From Dysgonomonadaceae bacterium PH5-43 (GTDB lineage Bacteria; Bacteroidota; Bacteroidia; Bacteroidales; Azobacteroidaceae), in assembly GCA_029916745.1 (NCBI GenBank), contig JARXWK010000006.1:1-64000 (forward strand): a stretch of 64,000 nt of DNA. Direction: 5' to 3'. Shown here piece after piece: positions 47,907 through 55,584 of this stretch (position 1 is the stretch's first letter; each line of letters starts with the position of its first letter). Position numbers and translations under genes: made by a program. Under the pieces are notes generated by a model. It saw only the letters and a list, made by a program, of their open reading frames with translations. It searched no databases and was not told where the DNA came from.

Positions 47907-47939
47907 TGGCTTATCTTTAAGAACAAATTATAAGTTATC

Positions 47940-49508
47940 ATGTCAAATAGATTATTAATTGTATTATTTCTACTAATATACAACGTAAATCTGAGCGTTG
48001 CATTTTATCCTACTGAATCTTTTTCATCTCAAAATGAAGATTTTTTTCTTCATACTATCGAAAGGGGTCAAACAGTATACTCTATCTCAAAAATGTACAA
48101 TGTTACTGAAAATGAGATTTACCAACTTAACCCTGGAAGCGACAAAGGCATTCAGGCAGATTCTCAATTAAAGATTCCACAAAATTCAGGATCTTATATC
48201 TACTACACCATAATGCCTAATGACAACTTATACTCCGTTTCTAAAAAATATCATATGAAGGGAGACGACATTATTGAAGTAAATCCTGGCTTATCGATAG
48301 AAACATTCACCATAGGTAAGATTATTCGTATACCAACCAACAGAGTAACAACCCCTTTAGAAGGCAACGAAGAAATTAACAAACAAATAACTAACGCCCT
48401 GCTTAATCCTATAAGAAGTGGAGATGATATTAAAACCATAAAGGTTGCTCTTTTGTTACCGTTTAATGTAAAAGAAGGCACTACACCTCAAAATGCGGCA
48501 AACAATCGTATGGTTGAATACTTCGAGGGTGTATTGCTCGCTCTTGAAGACTTAAAAGCTAAAGGAATATCTGTTAATCTACAAGTTTTTGATACTGGTT
48601 CAAAAAGCAATACCATTCCTTCTATTCTTTCTAAACCCGAGATGCAGAATATTAATTTAATTATAGGTGGGCTTACTGATGCACAAATTAAATTAATGTC
48701 TGAGTTTGCTTCTAAAATGAATATACCTTATGTTATACCCGTAACTTCTAAAAGCGACGAACCTTTAAGTAAATATCAGGTATACCAGGTAAATACTCCT
48801 CCTGCATATCGCGATGTGAAAGCTTCGAGTGCCTTTTGCGACAAATACAAAGATTATAATATCATATTCTACACTCCCGAAGACTCTAATAACAAGGCTG
48901 AATTTATAAAGCTTGTGCAAAAAGATTTAACTTCAAGAAATATTCCCTTCAGAACTATAAGCGACAATAACTTATTGGCTGAAATGCAAGAAGCGATAAA
49001 TGATTCTACGAACAATGTGTTTGTCCCTGCCGACGACAAGAAAAGTGTTTTATTCAAACTAATAGCTCCTATTAAAACTTTGAAAGAAACTAACCCTGAG
49101 TTATCTATATCGTTATTCGGACACCCTTCGTGGCAAATATATAGCACCGAATTATCGGAAGACTTCTTTAATCTAAACGCTTCTTTCTACAGTGTTTATT
49201 ATGCAAGCCCAACATCGCCTGCCGTAAAATCTTTTCACGCCAAATATTTAATCTGGTATTCGAGAGAACTAATAAACATATATCCAAAGTACGGAATGTT
49301 AGGATATGACACTGCAATGTTTTTCATACAGTTGTTAGATAAATATGGAACTTCTTACGATGTAAATATTAACAAAATGAAATATTCAGGCGTTCAGTCT
49401 GATTTCAACTTCGAGAGGATTAACAATTGGGGTGGATTTATAAATACTAATCTATACATTATAGAATATACGCCAAGTTTAACTATCGAATCTAAAAGAG
49501 TTCAATAA
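47940..49508 (+). CDS. LysM protein with periplasmic-binding-protein-like domain
   Basis: A 522-residue exported protein with signal peptide (about residues 1-22). Two LysM peptidoglycan-binding modules follow at about 36-80 (ERGQTVYSISKMYNVTENEIYQ) and about 90-135 (PNDNLYSVSKKYHMKGDDII). The remaining about 350 residues resemble the type I periplasmic receptor fold (IKVALLLPFNVKEG, then NLIIGGLTDAQIKLMSEFA). Such proteins in Bacteroidetes are often labelled ABC-transporter receptors but have no transporter partner, and none is seen here. Anchoring to peptidoglycan and sensing or binding a ligand is the likely role. It is 3 bp from the downstream barrel gene. Confidence 0.82.
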   Translation: MSNRLLIVLFLLIYNVNLSVAFYPTESFSSQNEDFFLHTIERGQTVYSISKMYNVTENEIYQLNPGSDKGIQADSQLKIPQNSGSYIYYTIMPNDNLYSVSKKYHMKGDDIIEVNPGLSIETFTIGKIIRIPTNRVTTPLEGNEEINKQITNALLNPIRSGDDIKTIKVALLLPFNVKEGTTPQNAANNRMVEYFEGVLLALEDLKAKGISVNLQVFDTGSKSNTIPSILSKPEMQNINLIIGGLTDAQIKLMSEFASKMNIPYVIPVTSKSDEPLSKYQVYQVNTPPAYRDVKASSAFCDKYKDYNIIFYTPEDSNNKAEFIKLVQKDLTSRNIPFRTISDNNLLAEMQEAINDSTNNVFVPADDKKSVLFKLIAPIKTLKETNPELSISLFGHPSWQIYSTELSEDFFNLNASFYSVYYASPTSPAVKSFHAKYLIWYSRELINIYPKYGMLGYDTAMFFIQLLDKYGTSYDVNINKMKYSGVQSDFNFERINNWGGFINTNLYIIEYTPSLTIESKRVQ

Positions 49509-49511
49509 GAT

Positions 49512-50237
49512 ATGAAGAAATTTATTGTTAGTTTTGTTTTATTACTATCTACCATTGCTATATTCCCACAGTCTGACAACGCATTTAAGCCCGAACTTTC
49601 GTATGGTATAAATGGAGGCATAACGCTAAGTAAGGTAAGGTTTGTATTTAGTGTTCCTCAAGATAATTTCATACAACCACAAGGAGGTATAACTGTGCGA
49701 TATATTTCTGAGAAAAATTTCGGACTTCAAGCTGAGCTCAATTATTCTTTAAGAGGTTGGAAAGAGAGAACCGATTCGCTTCACGTTAACAAATACACTC
49801 GTTCTGTTGGGTATTTAGAACTCCCTCTTATGACTCATATTTATTTCAATATAAGTAAAAGGTTTAGAGGGGTGTTTAATATTGGTCCGCAAATAGGCTA
49901 TTACTTAGGAGAGGCAACTAAAGAAAAAGTTTTATACCCTCCAAACTCTTCCGTACAGTTTTTAGAAAATGGGAACGTTATCGTTTCCTCAAAAAACAAC
50001 AATGTAGAAGAAAATGATGCCCCTTCTTATTACTATCAAGATATCCAGAGAAAATTTGACTATGGCATTGTTGGTGGCGGAGGTCTCGAACTTCAAACAG
50101 GAATAGGAAACTTTATATTAGAAGGTCGTTATTATTTCGGGCTGTCAGATATTTTCAACAATAAAAGATCCGATTACTTCCAAACTTCGTCTAACCAAGT
50201 TATAAGTATCAAGCTTAGTTATTTAACAAGATTTTAA
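49512..50237 (+). CDS. PorT-like outer-membrane beta-barrel protein
   Basis: A 241-residue protein with signal peptide ending near TIAIFPQ (about residue 20). The pattern of the outer-membrane beta-barrel (PorT-type) domain is clear: GINGGITLSKVRF, GGITVRYISEKNFGLQAELNYS, YLELPLMTHIYF and FNIGPQIGYYLG, ending in LSYLTRF. The family is broad, so this need not be the T9SS component PorT itself. It follows the LysM gene after 3 bp and converges on the DUF4369 gene. Confidence 0.78.
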   Translation: MKKFIVSFVLLLSTIAIFPQSDNAFKPELSYGINGGITLSKVRFVFSVPQDNFIQPQGGITVRYISEKNFGLQAELNYSLRGWKERTDSLHVNKYTRSVGYLELPLMTHIYFNISKRFRGVFNIGPQIGYYLGEATKEKVLYPPNSSVQFLENGNVIVSSKNNNVEENDAPSYYYQDIQRKFDYGIVGGGGLELQTGIGNFILEGRYYFGLSDIFNNKRSDYFQTSSNQVISIKLSYLTRF

Positions 50238-50254
50238 AGCCTTTATTCTCGAAG

Positions 50255-50962
50255 TTAGTCTTCTTGAACATCAGAGGTATTAGGTTCTGCCATAATAGCA
50301 ATAATATCTTTTACTATTGGGTCTGAAACAAAAGGCTCTCCTGCAATACTTAACAATTCTTCTATCTGCTCTTTGCTAAGAATATAATATTGATCTAAAA
50401 AAAGATTCTGACCAAAAGGATTAATAATATTTGCGTAGAGATATTCAGTTATCATCTTGTTCGACTCCTCCACTATTTTATTGTATTCAACTTCAAGGCT
50501 ATCTCTCTCTGCCGAATCGGTAGACGCATTGAATTCTTCATTTAACTTTTCTGTCATTTCCGTCATCGGAATTTGTTTATCTAACAACCGTTGATAGCTT
50601 TCGTTTTCGGCATTACCACCTATAATAGCATCATTACCTATTATCTCAAAAGTTATTTTACCCGGTTTAATAAGCACTGGTATTCCTAATGCCAAAGGAA
50701 AATAAACTTCTTTAGCATCTATATAAGCATAAAAAATAGCAGGTTCTTCTCTTAGTCCTTTTATTTCAAATTTATTATTATTGATAACTGCCGAATCCAT
50801 TTCTATATTATCATCATTATCCCATCGATAAATGTAAATGGTTTCGCCGTTTAAGTCGCGATCTCTTACAGACCCACTCATTACAAATTGATTTTTATCG
50901 GCACACGAAGCCATCAAACCAATCAAAGTTATAAACACTACAAAGTTTAATATAGTCTTCAT
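50255..50962 (-). CDS. DUF4369 lipoprotein lacking a thioredoxin domain
   Basis: A 235-residue lipoprotein with lipobox cysteine at residue 20 (LIGLMASCADKN). Residues about 28-125 form a DUF4369 domain (FVMSGSVRDRDLNGETIYIY, then FEIKGLREEPAIFYAYI), usually found in front of a TlpA-like thioredoxin. Here the chain ends after a helical segment (to about 235) with no WCxxC motif, so it is either a stand-alone variant or a shortened relative. It is transcribed alone from the divergent promoter region at 50992-51029. Confidence 0.75.
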   Translation of the reverse strand: MKTILNFVVFITLIGLMASCADKNQFVMSGSVRDRDLNGETIYIYRWDNDDNIEMDSAVINNNKFEIKGLREEPAIFYAYIDAKEVYFPLALGIPVLIKPGKITFEIIGNDAIIGGNAENESYQRLLDKQIPMTEMTEKLNEEFNASTDSAERDSLEVEYNKIVEESNKMITEYLYANIINPFGQNLFLDQYYILSKEQIEELLSIAGEPFVSDPIVKDIIAIMAEPNTSDVQED

Positions 50963-50991
50963 TTATTATATTTTATTCTTTAATTATGTGC

Positions 50992-51029
50992 CAAAGTTAA
51001 TAATAAGATTACAAAATTAGTTACATTTG
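50992..51029. promoter_or_regulatory. Divergent promoter pair
   Basis: A minus-strand TAACTTTG (50992-50999) faces the DUF4369 gene, and a plus-strand TACATTTG (51022-51029) faces the CNNM gene. Both fit TAnnTTTG. Their -33 regions must overlap each other, so the two genes may be transcribed in competition or regulated together. The plus-strand box also shows that the ATG at 51054, rather than a TTG at 51027, is the likely CNNM start. Confidence 0.5.
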
Positions 51030-51053
51030 CAGAGTAATTATTACTTATATTAT

Positions 51054-52070
51054 ATGGTCGCTACAATGATTTTATACTTCATACTTGCTATTGGAGTCTC
51101 TTTTTTGTGTTCAATAATGGAAGCTGTGTTATTAACCACTCCTATTTCTTACGTAAATATGAAGGTTGACGCAGGAGATAAACTTGCCAAGCTATTTCTG
51201 AAACTTAAATCAAATTCCGAAGGACCTATAACAGCAATACTTACCCTTAACACTATAGCCCACACAATTGGTTCTGCAGGCGTTGGAGCCGAAGCTGCCG
51301 AAGTTTTTGGCAAAGAATATCTTGGAGTAATTTCAGGGATACTAACATTTATGATATTAGTGTTTTCGGAGATTTTACCAAAAAACATAGGCGTTTATTA
51401 TTGGAAAAAGCTTATAGGTTTCTCAGCTATAACCATTCAGACTATGAATATAATAAGCTATCCTGTTGTATGGTTATCGAAGTTTCTTACTAAACTTATT
51501 GCTCCTAAAACAAAAGAAGCAAGCGTAAGTCGCGAAGAAGTTACATCATTAGTTAATATGGGAGAAAAAGAAGGAGTATTTAAGACCAGTGAAAACAGAA
51601 TAATTAATAACCTCATACATTTTGAAGAGAAAAAAGTTAGAGATATTATGACTCCTCGCACTGTTGTTGTAAGCGTAGATGGAGATTTCCCGATAAAAGA
51701 TTTCCCGATAAAAGAAACTTATTCACGAATACCCGTATACGAAGGTTCGTCTGACAATATCACAGGCTATGTACTTCGCAGCGATATACTCCAATTTCTT
51801 GCTGAAGATAAATTTACGGAGAAAATATCTTCTATAAAAAGAGACATTCTAATATTCACCGAAGTACTTGCGGTACCTACTGCTCTTGAAAAATTTTTAT
51901 TAGAGAAAGAACATATAGCGATAGTGGTAAACGAATATGGAACTTTCGAAGGAGTAGTTACACTTGAAGACGTTATAGAAACCCTGCTCGGTCAAGAGAT
52001 ACTCGATGAAGAAGATAGCGTTGCTGATTTGCAAGAACTTGCCCGCAGACGTAACACATTGAAACAATAG
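51054..52070 (+). CDS. Second CNNM/CorC-family membrane protein with CBS pair
   Basis: A 338-residue inner-membrane protein. The DUF21 region fills about 1-165 with three to four membrane segments (starting MVATMILYFILAIGVSFLCS), and a CBS pair lies at about 195-320 (DIMTPRTVVVSVDGDF, then VVNEYGTFEGVVTLEDVIETLLG). Unlike the paralogue at 22527-23795 it ends after the CBS pair and has no CorC C-terminal domain. A short repeat within the first CBS domain (DFPIKDFPIKE) is encoded by a 15-bp duplication. Cation transport or its regulation is the family role. Confidence 0.87.
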   Translation: MVATMILYFILAIGVSFLCSIMEAVLLTTPISYVNMKVDAGDKLAKLFLKLKSNSEGPITAILTLNTIAHTIGSAGVGAEAAEVFGKEYLGVISGILTFMILVFSEILPKNIGVYYWKKLIGFSAITIQTMNIISYPVVWLSKFLTKLIAPKTKEASVSREEVTSLVNMGEKEGVFKTSENRIINNLIHFEEKKVRDIMTPRTVVVSVDGDFPIKDFPIKETYSRIPVYEGSSDNITGYVLRSDILQFLAEDKFTEKISSIKRDILIFTEVLAVPTALEKFLLEKEHIAIVVNEYGTFEGVVTLEDVIETLLGQEILDEEDSVADLQELARRRNTLKQ

Positions 52071-52071
52071 A

Positions 52072-52110
52072 AAAACAAAATAGGAGGCGTTTAACCTCCT
52101 ATTTTATTTC
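52072..52110. terminator. Bidirectional terminator between CNNM and trpB
   Basis: Arms AAATAGGAGG (52078-52087) and CCTCCTATTT (52095-52104) enclose a 7-nt loop. T-rich DNA follows on the plus strand, and A-rich DNA on the other side gives a T-tract for the minus strand. It serves the convergent CNNM and trpB genes. Confidence 0.85.
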
Positions 52111-52135
52111 TCCTATAAACATATCTATAGTTTTC

Positions 52136-53497
52136 TTATTTCACTAAGTTCTCAAGAGAGTTTACTGTTTTTGCGATTTCCTCGTCAGACAACTGATAAT
52201 TCTTCATACCGCCTGAAATATACTGATCGTAAGATGCCATATCAATCATACCGTGTCCTGAAAGACAGAATAAGATATTTTTTTGCACACCTTCTTCTTT
52301 AGCTTTCAAAGCTTCACGTATTGCTCCTGCTATAGCATGAGTAGATTCCGGCGCAGGAATAATGCCCTCTGTATTTGCAAATAATTGTCCCGCCTCGAAC
52401 GATTCCAATTGAGGAATATCAGCCGCCTCAACAAATCCATCTTTATGAAGTTGACTAACTATAGTGCCCGCTCCATGATAACGTAAACCTCCAGCGTGTA
52501 TGTCGGCAGGTTGAAAATCGTGTCCTAAGGTATACATAGGAAGAAGAGGAGTTAAACCTACAGTATCTCCATAATCGTATTCAAATTTACCTCTGCTAAG
52601 TTTCGGACAACTTGCAGGTTCGGCTGCTATAATACGAATATCTTTACCATCTGTTAGTTTATGGCGCAAGAAAGGAAATGCAATTCCTGAGAAATTAGAA
52701 CCACCGCCAAAACAACCGATAACAATATCAGGGTATTCACCTGCTATCTCCATCTGTTTTTCTGATTCTAATCCTATAACTGTTTGATGTAGTATAACGT
52801 GGTTTAGAACACTTCCCAAAGTATAGTGAGCATTAGGGTCTAATACCGCTTTTTCTACTGCTTCGGAAATAGCCATTCCTAAACTTCCTGAGTTATTGGG
52901 GTCTTTTGCTAATATCTGACGACCAGCTTCTGTTAGATTACTTGGTGACGCAATAACATCAGCCCCCCAAGTCTGCATCATTATACGACGATAAGGTTTC
53001 TGATTGTAGCTTACCTTCACCATATAAACTTCTAAGTCTAATCCAAAAACACTACACGCAAACGACAATGCAGCTCCCCACTGACCAGCTCCAGTTTCAG
53101 TAGTCAGTTTCTTAATACCTTCCACTTTATTGTAGAAAGCCTGAGGCAGTGCCGAATTAAGTTTATGCGAACCTATAGGACTAACACTTTCGTTTTTAAA
53201 GTATATATGAGCTGGCGTGTCTAAAGCTTTTTCTAAACCTGTAGCACGCACCAAAGGAGTAGGTCTCCATATTTTATATAGCTCTCTTACTTCTTCGGGT
53301 ATCTCAATCCATTTTTCTTGAGTTAACTCTTGTCTTATTAGTTCTTTAGCGAATATTGGTTCAAGGTCTTCTGGCTTAAGCACTTCTTTTGTTTGAGGGT
53401 TGAGAGGAGGTAGAGGTTTATTTTGCATATCTGCAACAATATTATACCAAGATGTTGGTATATCATTCTCTCCCAATAAAATCTTCTTTGTTGACAT
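52136..53497 (-). CDS. trpB: TrpB2-type tryptophan synthase beta chain, stand-alone
   Basis: A 453-residue PLP enzyme of the TrpB2 group, longer than ordinary TrpB (about 400). It condenses indole with serine (or O-phosphoserine in some TrpB2 enzymes) to make tryptophan. The PLP lysine is in SPIGSHKLNSALP. Also visible are ETGAGQWGAALSFA and the phosphate loop GCFGGGSNFSGIAFPF. The N-terminal extension and the LHQTVIGLE region are typical of TrpB2. No trpA or other trp gene is next to it, so it may salvage free indole. Convergent with CNNM; its upstream side holds 11-bp-spaced GACGT repeats and array copy 2. Confidence 0.92.
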   Translation of the reverse strand: MSTKKILLGENDIPTSWYNIVADMQNKPLPPLNPQTKEVLKPEDLEPIFAKELIRQELTQEKWIEIPEEVRELYKIWRPTPLVRATGLEKALDTPAHIYFKNESVSPIGSHKLNSALPQAFYNKVEGIKKLTTETGAGQWGAALSFACSVFGLDLEVYMVKVSYNQKPYRRIMMQTWGADVIASPSNLTEAGRQILAKDPNNSGSLGMAISEAVEKAVLDPNAHYTLGSVLNHVILHQTVIGLESEKQMEIAGEYPDIVIGCFGGGSNFSGIAFPFLRHKLTDGKDIRIIAAEPASCPKLSRGKFEYDYGDTVGLTPLLPMYTLGHDFQPADIHAGGLRYHGAGTIVSQLHKDGFVEAADIPQLESFEAGQLFANTEGIIPAPESTHAIAGAIREALKAKEEGVQKNILFCLSGHGMIDMASYDQYISGGMKNYQLSDEEIAKTVNSLENLVK

Positions 53498-53582
53498 AAA
53501 TTAGGTATATTACTATGAAATTTTATGCAAAGTAAATCGAAAAAATCCGTATCTGCAATTTATAATAGTTTAATTTTAAATT

Positions 53583-53612
53583 GACGTGTTATTGACGTAT
53601 TATAGACGTGTT
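53583..53612. promoter_or_regulatory. Three helically phased GACGT repeats upstream of trpB
   Basis: GACGT begins at 53583, 53594 and 53605, exactly 11 bp apart, each followed by an AT-rich half (GTTATT, ATTATA, GTTATT). They lie 86-115 bp before the trpB start. Regular 11-bp spacing on one helix face suggests an operator. A degenerate -7 (TTACTTTG) is at 53528-53535. Confidence 0.4.
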
Positions 53613-53629
53613 ATTGTTGTATTTTTATC

Positions 53630-53905
53630 CTAAAAATGCAAAGCTTCACTTAGGGTCGTCTCTCTACTAAGAGACCCCTCGTGTCTCTACTAAGAGAGGC
53701 GGTGTCTCTCTACTAAGAACGACGGGGTGGTTCTACTAAGAGAGATTAGGCGGTTCTATAAAGAGCTGCATCGGGTCTCTACTAAGAAGCACCTCGCCTA
53801 CCTACTAAGAACGAACAGGGGTATCTACTAAGAAGCAGTTCATCTCTCTTATAACAACGAAGAGGGGTATATAATAAGGAAGAGGCGAGGAGGTTATACT
53901 AACCT
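53630..53905. repeat. 23-bp periodic array, copy 2 (inverted)
   Basis: Plus-strand cores begin at 53665, 53688, 53711, 53734, 53757, 53780, 53803, 53826, 53849 and 53872, exactly 23 bp apart. Seven read TACTAAGA; those at 53757 (TATAAAGA), 53849 (TTATAACA) and 53872 (TAATAAGG) have drifted. The segments between cores are 13-bp, variable and GC-richer. The part 53630-53833 matches array copy 1 (18263-18464) in reverse complement, including a flank with TAAGTGAAGCTTTGCATTTT. It fills the gap between trpB and the FadL-like gene together with the hairpins to its right. Confidence 0.9.
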
Positions 53906-53987
53906 CTCTGCCTCTTCCTCATAAGATTGTTTATCGTACAGCAAAACTGTTTTCACATCACTATAAAACCAGATGTCGGTTTGCTGT
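53878..53987 (-). terminator. Hairpins beyond the FadL-like gene
   Basis: A strong hairpin has outer arms GGAAGAGGC (53878-53886) and GCCTCTTCC (53910-53918), with further inner pairing of GAGGTTA-like sequence. A second, looser one pairs ACAGCAAA (53938-53945) with TTTGCTGT (53980-53987). Neither has a long T-tract, but they lie just after the minus-strand FadL stop and probably end that transcript. The left hairpin overlaps the degenerate end of the array. Confidence 0.5.
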
Positions 53988-54000
53988 ATGCACTAAATAA

Positions 54001-55383
54001 TTAGAAACTAAAATCGACTCCTATACCAAATACTTTGTTTGTTCTGCTAAAAACATCTTTACCTGCCATTGCTGGTATCGCACCGTTTGTTAAAGCATTT
54101 ATACCTCCGTAATCGGCAGACTCTTTAGTCCAATCGCTATAGTTTGTAAAGAAATACGCAACATTAATTCTCACATTTTCAGTAACATTAACTGCACCTC
54201 CAAAACCTAAAGAATAAGAGTTTAGAGAAAAACTTAAATCTGATTGGTAAGCATCTTCAACCCCTGTGCGAGTTATTTGTCCCCCACAACTAACTAAAAA
54301 CATTTTATTGATACGATATTCTACACCTGCAAGAAATTCATTAACTCCTCCATTGATGTATTTTTCTTTTCCTCCCATACTTGCATTAGCATCAAAGAAG
54401 TGATGGTAACCAACAGAAACAGTTACTGGTTCTATAATATCGTAACTTGCACCTATAGTTAATAAAGAAGGTATATCATGAGGTGTATTTACTCCTTCAT
54501 CAAAAGCCGCCATACCTGTGGTGTTTATACTTGTTTTATTTTCCACATTAAGGTGAGTATTAAATTCGTACTTAACACCAACATTAAGTTTTTGCCAATT
54601 AAAGTTCACCCCTAAAATAGGAGTAATACCCCACCCCGATTGTTCGCATTTAAGTTCTTTATCTGTAGCCAAAGGTAGAAAATCCCCAAAAGCAGGATTC
54701 ATTGCAATAACATCTGTAGCAGGAACCATTTGTCCGCCAATACCATATTTAATATTTCTCAAATAGCCCTCGTAAGAGTTATTTACTATATTCAAACGAA
54801 ATCCACCGAATGCAGAAAACATTTCATTAATAGCGTAAGTTCCTCCAAGTTGAGCACCATATATAAAAGAAGCTCCTTCCATATAGCTATTAACCGAATA
54901 TCCTCCAATAGTAGGAACAAAAGAGTTAAGCACCGCAGGCACTATTGCAACCGTAGATTCGAAAGAAGCTAAGCCTTTATTAAACGTAGCTTTACCTCCA
55001 CCACCAGTAACAGCAAAAGAACCAGACAACACCCAGTCGCCTGTTTTATAAGCAGCCTGCACACTTGGGATTATAGGAGCTGAAGCTTCTCCCTTAAATT
55101 TTTTAGTTTGACTACCACCAAAACCCTCGAAAGGAGCATAAGTAGAGTTTATAGTTCTTGTTTGGAAAGCACTTTGATTGTTTATCGCAAAATGAAATCC
55201 ATCTCTTGGAAGCAATGATAAACCAGCAGGATTAGTATATACCGCATCTATTTCAGTAGAAGCACCACGTGCTGGATTGCGCAAAAAGTGAATACTTTGA
55301 TTCGTGTTTGTTAATAATCCACCTGCCAAAAGATTTAATGAACAGCTTACAGCCATCACTGTAGCAAATAATAATTTCTTCAT
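54001..55383 (-). CDS. OmpP1/FadL/TodX-family outer-membrane porin
   Basis: A 460-residue outer-membrane protein with signal peptide ending near CSLNLLAGG (about residue 21). The N-terminal hatch signature is present (FLRNPARGASTEIDAVYTNP, then AGLSLLPRDGFHFAINNQ), followed by strands rich in alternating aromatics and a C-terminal phenylalanine (GIGVDFSF). FadL-type proteins admit long-chain fatty acids or other hydrophobic compounds. It stands alone; a TAACTTTG -7 box is at 55412-55419, about 30 bp upstream. Confidence 0.85.
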   Translation of the reverse strand: MKKLLFATVMAVSCSLNLLAGGLLTNTNQSIHFLRNPARGASTEIDAVYTNPAGLSLLPRDGFHFAINNQSAFQTRTINSTYAPFEGFGGSQTKKFKGEASAPIIPSVQAAYKTGDWVLSGSFAVTGGGGKATFNKGLASFESTVAIVPAVLNSFVPTIGGYSVNSYMEGASFIYGAQLGGTYAINEMFSAFGGFRLNIVNNSYEGYLRNIKYGIGGQMVPATDVIAMNPAFGDFLPLATDKELKCEQSGWGITPILGVNFNWQKLNVGVKYEFNTHLNVENKTSINTTGMAAFDEGVNTPHDIPSLLTIGASYDIIEPVTVSVGYHHFFDANASMGGKEKYINGGVNEFLAGVEYRINKMFLVSCGGQITRTGVEDAYQSDLSFSLNSYSLGFGGAVNVTENVRINVAYFFTNYSDWTKESADYGGINALTNGAIPAMAGKDVFSRTNKVFGIGVDFSF

Positions 55384-55411
55384 TTTAATTAATTTTATTA
55401 TTAATAGGTCG

Positions 55412-55419
55412 CAAAGTTA
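55412..55419 (-). promoter_or_regulatory. -7 box of the FadL-family gene
   Basis: TAACTTTG on the minus strand matches TAnnTTTG and lies 29-36 bp before the start codon. The nearest TTTG upstream is 24 bp away, longer than usual. Confidence 0.45.
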
Positions 55420-55532
55420 TAAAAAGTTTTAATAAACTACACACAAACAGAGAAAATGTGCATATTCTCGCATTTCAATAAGCTTATTGACATTCACAGC
55501 AACCAGAAAAGAAATAAAATTGCTATCTACAG

Positions 55533-55563
55533 TTTGCAATAATAGAATAATTATTTATCTTTG
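55533..55563 (+). promoter_or_regulatory. Consensus Bacteroidetes promoter of the ATPase-nifJ unit
   Basis: TTTG at 55533-55536 and TATCTTTG at 55556-55563 are separated by exactly 19 bp, the textbook arrangement for the Bacteroides primary sigma factor. The ATPase start is 22 bp downstream. It is the best-formed promoter seen in this window. Confidence 0.7.
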
Positions 55564-55584
55564 CGATTCTAAACATAGAAGATC

